Shown: positions 34,824-42,390 of the stretch, piece by piece
How the letters are laid out: each line of letters starts with the position of its first letter
How positions within the stretch are numbered: the first letter of the stretch is position 1
Assembly: GCA_024233115.1 (NCBI GenBank)
Contig: JACKQB010000006.1
Span: 316,388 to 380,387 of the forward strand
Reading direction: 5' to 3'
Length of the DNA stretch: 64,000 bases
DNA from: Akkermansiaceae bacterium
GTDB taxonomy: Bacteria > Verrucomicrobiota > Verrucomicrobiia > Verrucomicrobiales > Akkermansiaceae
Position numbers and translations under genes: made by a program
Notes under the pieces: generated by a model
The model's database searches: none
The model's input: only the letters and a program-made list of their open reading frames with translations
What the model was told of the DNA's origin: nothing

Positions 34824-35577
34824 ATACCGCATCCCCAGCATTGCCAACACCTGTGCTATCTTCCAGCTTTTAACTTCAAGCCGGAAAGCCATGACGACAA
34901 GTGCCATCGCAAAGGAGCTGGATCTCCCCCGAACCTCCGTCTTCAGGATCATGAGGACCCTGGAGGTGGAGGGCATGGTGCGCTGTATCGACAAGAGCTA
35001 CGTGATGGGACACCGCCTGATCAACCTGGGGCTGCAAGTCGTCTCGCAGATCCCCGAGCGCAATCTTTGTGTGCCGATTCTTCAGGCACTGACCAAGGCG
35101 ACGCAGGAGTCGTCCCACTTCGCCATCCTGTCGGGCGCCAACGCACTGCTCATCGAGGTGTGCGACAGCCCGCACGCGCTTCGCGTGGCCAGCCGGCCCG
35201 GCACCCTGGCGGACATGCACTGCTCGGCCTCCGGCAAGGTGATGCTCGCATACTCCACCAAGGAGGCGCGCAATGATTTGCTGGACCGCATCAAGTTCGT
35301 CAAGAGGACGGAAAACACCCACACCAGCAAGGAGTCGCTCCTTCCCGAGCTCGACGAGATACGCCGCGTCGGATACGCCGTTGACGACGTCGAATACCAC
35401 GATCACGTCCGCTGCCTTGGCGCACCGGTGTTCAACGCCCTGAACCAAGTGGTGGGGGTGATCGGCATCACGGCTGCCAAGTCCCGTTTTACCAAGGCAC
35501 TCATTCCCGAAGTCTCCAAAAAGGTCATCGCTGCCGCCAATGACCTCTCCAAAAAGCTCGGTCACCAACAAAGCTAA
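34816..35577 (+). CDS. IclR-family transcriptional regulator, KdgR-like
   Basis: A 253-residue regulator. The N-terminal winged HTH is SIANTCAIFQLLTSSRKAMT followed by IAKELDLPRTSVFRIMRTLE. The C-terminal effector domain carries typical IclR motifs (DMHCSASGKVMLAY, GYAVDDVEYHDHVRCLGAPV, VVGVIGITAA). It sits between eda and a gene run encoding GH105-DUF4861, KduI, a TRAP transporter and KduD, so KDG or a related ketouronate is the probable effector, as for KdgR. Three operator-like sites lie in its control region, one over its own start. Confidence 0.88.
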   Translation: MNEYRIPSIANTCAIFQLLTSSRKAMTTSAIAKELDLPRTSVFRIMRTLEVEGMVRCIDKSYVMGHRLINLGLQVVSQIPERNLCVPILQALTKATQESSHFAILSGANALLIEVCDSPHALRVASRPGTLADMHCSASGKVMLAYSTKEARNDLLDRIKFVKRTENTHTSKESLLPELDEIRRVGYAVDDVEYHDHVRCLGAPVFNALNQVVGVIGITAAKSRFTKALIPEVSKKVIAAANDLSKKLGHQQS

Positions 35578-35639
35578 CCCGACCTAACAACATCCGCCCA
35601 CCTTATCCCCCGTCCACTTTCCAACCACACTTTCCCACC

Positions 35640-37856
35640 ATGAAAAAGCAAGTCACCCCGATGCTCGCCGCCATTCTCCTGACGGCTGGTGTCTCCGCCC
35701 AGGAGGACGCCCTATTTTCCGCAGACCTCACACCCGCTGCCATTCTCAAGGTCACCAATGCCGCAGCAAAGTGGCAGTTGGACCACCCTGCAAAACATCC
35801 GCTCTGGCACTGGACGCACGGCGCGCTCTGGACCGGCGTCATGGCGCACGCCCACACCACGGGGGATGAAACCTACTACCGGACACTTGCCGACATGGGG
35901 GCGAAAACCGGGTTCAAGCTCGGCCCCCGACCCGGCTTCTCGGACGATCACGCCGTTGGACAAGCCTACCTCTGGCTCTATATGCGCGATGAACTGCCGC
36001 AGCAGATCGCCCACACGCGCCAGACGATGGACGACTTTATCAATCGCCCGCACGACGAACCCCTGGAGTGGAAAAACAAAATCTACCTGCGTGAGCCGGC
36101 ATGGTGCGACTCACTCTACATGAGCCCCCCCACCCTGGCCATGCTCTACGCCGCCACCGGAGAAAAACGCTACCTGGACGCGATGGACATGCTCTGGTGG
36201 CGCACCACGGATTACCTGTTCGACAAAGAAAGCAAGCTCTACTGGCGCGACCAGAACTACTTTGACCGCAAGGAAAAGAACGGCGAAAAAGTCTTCTGGG
36301 CACGCGGCAACGGCTGGGTCTTCGCCGGCATCTGCAACCTCCTCAAACACATACCGCACGATTACCCGTCACGGCCACGCTACCTTGCCCTTTTCAAAGA
36401 AATGGCGGCCAAACTCAAGGACATCCAACAGCCCGACGGCTCGTGGCACGCCGCATTGTTAGACCCCGACACCTATCCCGCCCCGGAATCCAGCGGCACC
36501 GCGTTTTACATCTACGGCATGGCATGGGGTATCAACAACGGCCTGCTGCCCGAGGCCGACTACCTGCCCGTCTGCACCAAGGGCTGGCAGCGCCTGGTCC
36601 GTAATGTGCATGCGGATGGCAAGCTGGGGTTCGTCCAGGCCATCGGCAAGGACCCCAAGGCGGTGACCAAGGATGAAACGGATGTCTATGGCGTGGGCGG
36701 ATTTCTGTTAGTCGGTCACGAGCTTCATAAAATGGCGCTCACAAAGGGGGCGAAGACGCACGACTTCCACATCGGCAACCCCAGCTCCCTAACACGACGC
36801 AATCAAGTGGTCTCCTTGAAATGGGCGGATGTCAAAAAACACCTCCCCGCCGCAACGGCGCAAAACACCGCCGTGATGGACCGGGTCAGCGGCTACTTCC
36901 TGCCGGTGCAGAACTTCGACGACTCTCTGCTGGTCCAGGTTTCCCTGATGCCCGGGGAATCGCGCAAGTTCACCTTGTTCGTTTTGGAAAACGGCCAGCC
37001 CGCCCACTTCCCCAGCCGCCTCCACGCCCGTTTCGTCCCCGAGAGGCTCGATGACTTCGCCTGGGAAAACGACCGCATGGCATTCCGCATGTACGGCCCC
37101 GCGCTCGTCGCCGAGGACGGCCGCGGCGGCATCGATGTCTGGACCAAGCGCGTGCGCTACCCCATCGTCGATAAATGGTACAAGGCGGGCCCCACCCAAT
37201 ACCACACCGACCACGGCGAAGGCATGGACGCCTACAAAGTGGGCCAAACCCTCGGCTGCGGCGGACTCGGCTACCTGGACAAGCAGGGCAAGCTCATCCC
37301 CAGTCCCGTGTTCGCCACTTCCAAGGTGATTACCAAGGGGCCGCTGCGACTCAAGTTCATCCTGACCTACCCGCCCCTGGCGGTGGACGGAGCCAAGGTC
37401 ACCGAGACCCGCACCGTCACGATGGACGCCGGCTCACACTTTCTCCACGTCACCTCGTCATTCAAGACGGAGGGAGACAGCGCGGGCATCCGGCCAGTCA
37501 CCGGCCTCTACGTGCATGACAAAAAATCACTGGCCTACACCGGCGACGAGGAGGCCCAGTCCATTTTCCAGACGAACCACGCCATCGCAGCATGGGAGCC
37601 ACTCGGCAATCCGGAGGAAAACCACGGCTTCATCGGCACCTCCATTGTCTCAACCCTCCCCGATCTAACAACCAACCTCGTCTGGGACGAGAAGCACCCG
37701 CTGGTTCCCCTTGCCCGGGATCTTACCAATCCTGTCTCGTGGTACGCGGGAACATCGTGGAGCCAAGTCGATGCACCACGTAAGATCGACTTTGAAAACC
37801 GCGTATTGCGCTTCATCCACGAAAACATCACAGCCCCTCTCAACATCGAATTATAA
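35640..37856 (+). CDS. Secreted GH105-DUF4861 fusion, unsaturated uronyl hydrolase
   Basis: A 738-residue protein with signal peptide MKKQVTPMLAAILLTAGVSA. Residues 25-370 are a GH105 (alpha/alpha)6 barrel: WCDSLYMSPPTLAMLYAATG, KVFWARGNGWVFAGICNLLK, IQQPDGSWHAALLDPDTYP. From about 395 to the end is a DUF4861-like domain (FDDSLLVQVSLMPGESRKFT, GPALVAEDGRGGIDVWTKR, TYPPLAVDGAKVTETRTVTM). The two parts are often separate genes. It follows the regulator by 62 bp and precedes kduI by 9 bp. It should release 5-keto-4-deoxyuronate from unsaturated oligosaccharides; what DUF4861 adds is unknown. Confidence 0.88.
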   Translation: MKKQVTPMLAAILLTAGVSAQEDALFSADLTPAAILKVTNAAAKWQLDHPAKHPLWHWTHGALWTGVMAHAHTTGDETYYRTLADMGAKTGFKLGPRPGFSDDHAVGQAYLWLYMRDELPQQIAHTRQTMDDFINRPHDEPLEWKNKIYLREPAWCDSLYMSPPTLAMLYAATGEKRYLDAMDMLWWRTTDYLFDKESKLYWRDQNYFDRKEKNGEKVFWARGNGWVFAGICNLLKHIPHDYPSRPRYLALFKEMAAKLKDIQQPDGSWHAALLDPDTYPAPESSGTAFYIYGMAWGINNGLLPEADYLPVCTKGWQRLVRNVHADGKLGFVQAIGKDPKAVTKDETDVYGVGGFLLVGHELHKMALTKGAKTHDFHIGNPSSLTRRNQVVSLKWADVKKHLPAATAQNTAVMDRVSGYFLPVQNFDDSLLVQVSLMPGESRKFTLFVLENGQPAHFPSRLHARFVPERLDDFAWENDRMAFRMYGPALVAEDGRGGIDVWTKRVRYPIVDKWYKAGPTQYHTDHGEGMDAYKVGQTLGCGGLGYLDKQGKLIPSPVFATSKVITKGPLRLKFILTYPPLAVDGAKVTETRTVTMDAGSHFLHVTSSFKTEGDSAGIRPVTGLYVHDKKSLAYTGDEEAQSIFQTNHAIAAWEPLGNPEENHGFIGTSIVSTLPDLTTNLVWDEKHPLVPLARDLTNPVSWYAGTSWSQVDAPRKIDFENRVLRFIHENITAPLNIEL

Positions 37857-37865
37857 TCCGTTACT

Positions 37866-38696
37866 ATGAACAAGCAAACAACGGCTGACGACATCAGCTA
37901 CAAAGCACTCGACACCTCCGGTCTGCGCGACCGCTTCCTTCTGCAAGATCTCTTTTCCGAGGGGCAACTGCAACTCACCTACACCGATCTTGATCGTGCT
38001 ATTGTCGGCTCGGCAGTACCAACGCTGGAGCCACTCGTGCTCGCCGCAGCCGATGCCCTGCGCGCCAACTACTTCTGTGAACGCCGTGAGCTCGGCGTGA
38101 TCAACCTCGGACAAAACGGCACCATCACCGTCGATGGCACCAGCTATGACATGGCGAAACAGGAGTGCCTCTACATCGGCCGCGGCAGCAAGGACATCTC
38201 CTTCGCCAGCAGCTCCGCCAGCGAACCCGCGCAGTTTTACCTCCTCAGCTATCCGGCGCACGCGGATTACCCGACCACCCATGCCGGAATCGAGGACGCC
38301 AACCTGCTGGAACTCGGCGCACCTGAAACAGCCAACGAACGCCACCTCTATCAGTATATCCACCAGAACGGCATCCAAAGCTGCCAGTTGGTGATGGGAT
38401 TCACCGTGATCCAGACCGGCAGCACCTGGAACACGATGCCACCGCACACCCACGACCGCCGCTCCGAGGTCTATCTCTACTTCGATATCGACCCCGAACA
38501 CCGCGTCGCCCACTTCATGGGCCATCCGGACGAAACCCGCGTGCTCTGGATGTCTGAAAAAGACGTCGCCCTGTCGCCATCCTGGTCGGTCCACTGCGGC
38601 GCGGGCACCGGCAATTACTCCTTCGTCTGGGGCATGGGTGGTGAAAACCAGGACTTCGACGACATGGACGGGTTTCCACTGGAAACATTACGCTAA
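37866..38696 (+). CDS. kduI: 5-dehydro-4-deoxy-D-glucuronate isomerase
   Basis: A 276-residue cupin-type isomerase of normal family length. It converts 5-keto-4-deoxyuronate (DKI) to 3-deoxy-D-glycero-2,5-hexodiulosonate (DKII). The metal-binding motif MPPHTHDRRSEVYLYFD gives two His and one Glu; the fourth ligand is the His in PSWSVHCGAGTGNY. Other signatures are FCERRELGVINLGQ and the C-terminal GENQDFDDMDGF. No signal peptide, so it acts in the cytoplasm on the sugar brought in by the following TRAP transporter. Confidence 0.95.
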   Translation: MNKQTTADDISYKALDTSGLRDRFLLQDLFSEGQLQLTYTDLDRAIVGSAVPTLEPLVLAAADALRANYFCERRELGVINLGQNGTITVDGTSYDMAKQECLYIGRGSKDISFASSSASEPAQFYLLSYPAHADYPTTHAGIEDANLLELGAPETANERHLYQYIHQNGIQSCQLVMGFTVIQTGSTWNTMPPHTHDRRSEVYLYFDIDPEHRVAHFMGHPDETRVLWMSEKDVALSPSWSVHCGAGTGNYSFVWGMGGENQDFDDMDGFPLETLR

Positions 38697-38710
38697 ACCT
38701 ACACATCATC

Positions 38711-39751
38711 ATGTCCTCCACTCGATCTAACATCATCGTCGGACTCCTCATCGGAGCCGTTCTCACTTCAGGCATCTTCGCCTGGACTCTCTACTCCCAA
38801 CGAGACAGCCAGGGTCAGGGCGGAGGAGGCACACCACGCCGCAAACTGCAAATCGCCCACTCACTCGCGGTCGATCACCCCGTGCACAAGGGCATCGAAC
38901 ACTTTGCCAAGCGGCTCAAAGAGCTGTCCGGCGGACGTATTACCTGTGACATCTATCCGTCAGAACAGCTCGGCAACGAAGTGGTGTGCCTGGAACGCCT
39001 CCAGAGCGGCAGCCTCGACTTCACCAAAGTCAGCACCGCACCGGTATCCAACTTCGTCCCGGTGATGGGTGTTTTTTCACTCCCCTACCTCTTTGATGAT
39101 GAAGAGCACTACTGGCGCACGCTTGACAACGAGATCGGCGCAACATTGTTAGAACGCGTCAGCACCAAGGCGTCCGGAGAAAGCAGTGGACTGGTCGGGC
39201 TATGTTATTTCGACGGGGGCAGCCGTAATTTTTACAGCAAAGAACCCATCACCAAGCCCTCCGACCTGCAGGGAAAAACCATTCGCGTCATGCGCGATCC
39301 CGTCGCCATCGCGATGATCGAAGCCATGGGCGGCAACCCCACCCCCATGGCATTCGGCGAGCTCTACTCCGCCCTCCAGCAAGGCAACGTGCAGGCTGCC
39401 GAAAACAACCCGCCGTCGTTTGTGCAATCAAGACACCTCGAAGTGTGCAAACACTTCACCTTTGATCACCACACGCGTATTCCGGATATTTTCCTCGCCA
39501 GCTCGCAACTCTGGAGCAAGCTCAGCGACCAGGAAAAGGAATGGGTGCGCACCGCCGCCAAGGAAGCCAGCGCCCTTCAACGCAAACTCTGGCAAACAGG
39601 CACCGCCCAGGCCCTGGAGACCATGGTTAGCGAGGGGGTGACCATCCATCGCCCCGCACTCAAACCCTTCCAAGACGCCGCCGCCCCCGTGGTCGAGCGT
39701 TTCGCCAAGGATGAAGTCGCCGATTTCGTAAAAAAAATTCGCCAACCCTAG
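38711..39751 (+). CDS. dctP: TRAP transporter substrate-binding protein
   Basis: A 346-residue periplasmic binding protein of the DctP family with an N-terminal signal or anchor segment (IIVGLLIGAVLTSGIFAWTL). Motifs: IAHSLAVDHPVHKGIEHFAK, LSGGRITCDIYPSEQLG, GGSRNFYSKEPITKPSDLQG and IRVMRDPVAIAMIEAMGGNP, where the Arg that binds a substrate carboxylate is expected. It lies within the uronate gene run, followed by the small and large membrane subunits. A ketouronate, monomeric uronate or short unsaturated oligomer is the likely ligand. Confidence 0.9.
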   Translation: MSSTRSNIIVGLLIGAVLTSGIFAWTLYSQRDSQGQGGGGTPRRKLQIAHSLAVDHPVHKGIEHFAKRLKELSGGRITCDIYPSEQLGNEVVCLERLQSGSLDFTKVSTAPVSNFVPVMGVFSLPYLFDDEEHYWRTLDNEIGATLLERVSTKASGESSGLVGLCYFDGGSRNFYSKEPITKPSDLQGKTIRVMRDPVAIAMIEAMGGNPTPMAFGELYSALQQGNVQAAENNPPSFVQSRHLEVCKHFTFDHHTRIPDIFLASSQLWSKLSDQEKEWVRTAAKEASALQRKLWQTGTAQALETMVSEGVTIHRPALKPFQDAAAPVVERFAKDEVADFVKKIRQP

Positions 39752-39764
39752 CCCGACCACTTCA

Positions 39765-40271
39765 TTGAACCTACTCAAGAACATCCTCAGTCGGACACTG
39801 AACTTTCTCTGCGCCAGCACTCTGGTTGCACTGATCGTGATCGTCCTGTTAGGAATCATCTCCAAGAAAATGGACCTCGGCCTCTCGTGGACCGATGAAT
39901 CATCCGAGTTTCTGCTCAGCTGGGTGGTGATGGTCGGCGCCGCCCTCGCCTATCTCGACAACGCCCACCTTGGCGTCGATATCCTGACCAGCAAGTTCAC
40001 ACCGCTTGCCCAGCGGATCTCGGCTGGCTTCGTGGCTGTTGTCGTCCTGCTCTTCTCCGCCGGTGTGATGACATACGGTGGCTGGAACCTCTTTATCGAC
40101 CGCTACGATTCGGGCCAACTCCTCTCCTCCCTACCTATCCGCCGGGCATGGTTCTATTTTTCCATCCCCCTCAGCGGCTTCCTGATCTCACTGTTCGCCC
40201 TGGACAACCTTCGCCAGCTCATCGTGGGAAAAACCAATACTAACAATAGCGAGGAGAAAGCAAACGCATGA
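39765..40271 (+). CDS. dctQ: TRAP transporter small membrane subunit
   Basis: A 168-residue protein with four predicted membrane helices (NFLCASTLVALIVIVLLGII, FLLSWVVMVGAALAYLD, FVAVVVLLFSAGVMTYGGW, YFSIPLSGFLISLFALDNL). SDESSEF-type and ALAYLDNAHLGVD motifs are typical of DctQ. The start is a TTG; there is no ATG before residue 32, which lies inside the first loop. It overlaps the dctM start by 4 bp (ATGA), indicating translational coupling. Confidence 0.88.
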   Translation: MNLLKNILSRTLNFLCASTLVALIVIVLLGIISKKMDLGLSWTDESSEFLLSWVVMVGAALAYLDNAHLGVDILTSKFTPLAQRISAGFVAVVVLLFSAGVMTYGGWNLFIDRYDSGQLLSSLPIRRAWFYFSIPLSGFLISLFALDNLRQLIVGKTNTNNSEEKANA

Positions 40272-41563
40272 CTATCGGCATCGTCATACTTCTCGTCGTA
40301 TTCGTGGCCCTGCTGCTCATGGATACCCCCATCGCCTTCGTGGTCGGCTGCGCCACGGTGCTGGCGGCATTCTCACTCGGCTACCCGAATGTCACCTCCT
40401 CCATCGTCAGCGACATGGCCAACTCGGTGAGCTCCTTTGCCCTGCTCGCCATCCCCTTCTTCATCCTCGCCGGTGAACTCATGGGCGCGGGCGGCCTGGC
40501 GAAGCGGCTGATCGATTTTGCCGCCGCCATCGTGGGCCGGCTCCCCGGTGGCCTCGCCCTGGTCAACACGGTGACCTGCATGCTCTTCGGAGCGATCTCC
40601 GGCTCGGCTGCGGCCGCCATTTCCTCAATTGGAAAAACGCTTATTCCCGAGATGGAATCCAAGGGATACCCGCGGGATTTCAGTGTGGCCATCACCAGTT
40701 GTGGCTCGGTCACCGGCCTCCTAATCCCGCCAAGCAACGTGATGATCGTCTTTGCGGTTGTCGCCAACGCCTCTGTCGGAGACCTCTTCATCGGTGGCAT
40801 TCTGCCCGGTTTACTCCTGGGAGTCTGCATCATGGCCATGTGCTTTACGGTCAGCCGCAAAAAACAATACGGCCAAATCGGCCTGCAGGAAATCCCCCAA
40901 TTTGCACCGAGTCTCGGTCGCGCCGCCCCAAGCCTGCTACTCGTCATCATCGTGTTAGGCGGCATCCTCGGCGGGGTCTTCACCGCCACCGAAGCCTCCG
41001 CGGTTGCCGTTGTCTGGGCCTTCCTGCTCAGTGTCTGCATTTACCGCGAGGTGAAACTCTCCGACATGTCCGAAATCCTGGGACGCTCGGCCAGGACCAC
41101 CGCCATGGTGCTGTTGCTCGTTGCCACCAGCTCCGCCATGAGCAAGTTTCTAACGATGGAGCAAATTCCCCAGATGGTAAGTGACTCCTTGCTCAGTCTG
41201 TCCACCAATCCGCTGGCGATCATCCTCACGATCAACATCATTTTATTGATCGTGGGAACGTTCATGGACATGACCCCCGCGATCCTGATCTTCACCCCGA
41301 TCCTGCTTCCTGTAGCGACGGATATCGGGATCGAGCCTGTGCACTTCGGCATCATCATGATCACCAACCTCAGTATCGGCCTGTGCACACCACCCGTCGG
41401 CACCTGTCTGTTTGTTGGCTGCGGAGTCGGCAGAACGAATATCGCGCGGGTTTCCCGACAGATGATTCCTTTCTATGTAGCGATGATTGTGGCGCTTGCA
41501 GCGATCACTTACTACGCCCCGCTCTCCCTCTGGCTGCCTGAACTCATCAAGAGCTTCAAGTAA
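40268..41563 (+). CDS. dctM: TRAP transporter large membrane subunit
   Basis: A 431-residue, about 12-helix permease of the DctM family. Signatures: IPFFILAGELMGAGGLAKRL, SGSAAAAISSIGKTLIPEME, CGSVTGLLIPPSNVMIVFAV and GTFMDMTPAILIFTPILLPV. GAGGAG-like sequence before the ATG (GCGAGGAGAAAGC) is one of the few clear Shine-Dalgarno sites in the window. With DctPQ it forms a sodium- or proton-driven importer. Confidence 0.92.
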   Translation: MTIGIVILLVVFVALLLMDTPIAFVVGCATVLAAFSLGYPNVTSSIVSDMANSVSSFALLAIPFFILAGELMGAGGLAKRLIDFAAAIVGRLPGGLALVNTVTCMLFGAISGSAAAAISSIGKTLIPEMESKGYPRDFSVAITSCGSVTGLLIPPSNVMIVFAVVANASVGDLFIGGILPGLLLGVCIMAMCFTVSRKKQYGQIGLQEIPQFAPSLGRAAPSLLLVIIVLGGILGGVFTATEASAVAVVWAFLLSVCIYREVKLSDMSEILGRSARTTAMVLLLVATSSAMSKFLTMEQIPQMVSDSLLSLSTNPLAIILTINIILLIVGTFMDMTPAILIFTPILLPVATDIGIEPVHFGIIMITNLSIGLCTPPVGTCLFVGCGVGRTNIARVSRQMIPFYVAMIVALAAITYYAPLSLWLPELIKSFK

Positions 41564-41602
41564 TTGCCATCCATTAAACGCGCTCCCACAAACACATTGA
41601 CC

Positions 41603-42373
41603 ATGTCTACAACCAACTTATTTTCACTCGTAGGAAAAACCGCCCTCGTCACCGGCTGCAAACGCGGCATCGGATTCGCCATGGCCGAAGGACTCGCCCA
41701 GGCAGGTGCCGACATCATCGGCGTCTCCGCCACCATGGAAGCATCCGGCAGCAAAATCGCCGAAGCCGTGGAAGCCACCGGCCGGTCGTTTACCGGCTAC
41801 GCCTGCGATTTCTCAGACCGCAAGTCACTCTATCAGTTCATCAACACCCTCAAGGAAAACCACGGCACGCCCGATATCCTGGTCAACAACGCCGGCACAA
41901 TTCTACGCGCCCCCGCTGCCGAGCACGGTGATGATCTCTGGGACAGGGTCATCGAGGTCAACCTCAACGCCCAGTTCATCCTCGCCCGTGAAATCGGCGC
42001 AGGTATGATCGAGCGCGGCAGTGGAAAAATCATCTTCACCGCCTCGCTGCTCACCTTCCAGGGCGGCATCACCGTTCCTGGCTACGCCGCATCCAAGGGT
42101 GCCATCGGACAGCTCACCAAGGCGCTCTCTAACGAATGGGCGGGAAAAGGGGTCAACGTCAATGCCATCGCACCGGGATATATCGCCACCGACAACACCC
42201 AGGCACTGCAAGACGATCCCGTCCGCGCCGAGCAAATCCTCGCCCGCATCCCGGCAGGCCGCTGGGGCGAACCCGCCGACTTCAAGGGCCCGACGGTTTT
42301 CCTCGCTTCCGAGTCATCAAATTACGTCAACGGCGAAGTGCTCGTCGTCGATGGCGGCTGGATGGGCAGATAA
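41603..42373 (+). CDS. kduD: 2-dehydro-3-deoxy-D-gluconate 5-dehydrogenase
   Basis: A 256-residue SDR starting MSTTNLFSLVGKTALVTGCK; the longer in-frame ORF from 41564 adds a leader not seen in the family. Marks: TGCKRGIGFAMAEGLAQAGA, DILVNNAGTILRAPA, GYAASKGAIGQLTKALSNEW with the catalytic Tyr-Lys, GVNVNAIAPGYIATDNTQAL, and VDGGWMGR at the end, which is characteristic of KduD. It reduces DKII to KDG with NAD(P)H. Its place right after kduI and the transporter supports the assignment over other SDRs. Confidence 0.92.
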   Translation: MSTTNLFSLVGKTALVTGCKRGIGFAMAEGLAQAGADIIGVSATMEASGSKIAEAVEATGRSFTGYACDFSDRKSLYQFINTLKENHGTPDILVNNAGTILRAPAAEHGDDLWDRVIEVNLNAQFILAREIGAGMIERGSGKIIFTASLLTFQGGITVPGYAASKGAIGQLTKALSNEWAGKGVNVNAIAPGYIATDNTQALQDDPVRAEQILARIPAGRWGEPADFKGPTVFLASESSNYVNGEVLVVDGGWMGR

Positions 42374-42390
42374 GAACCTTCTAACATATC

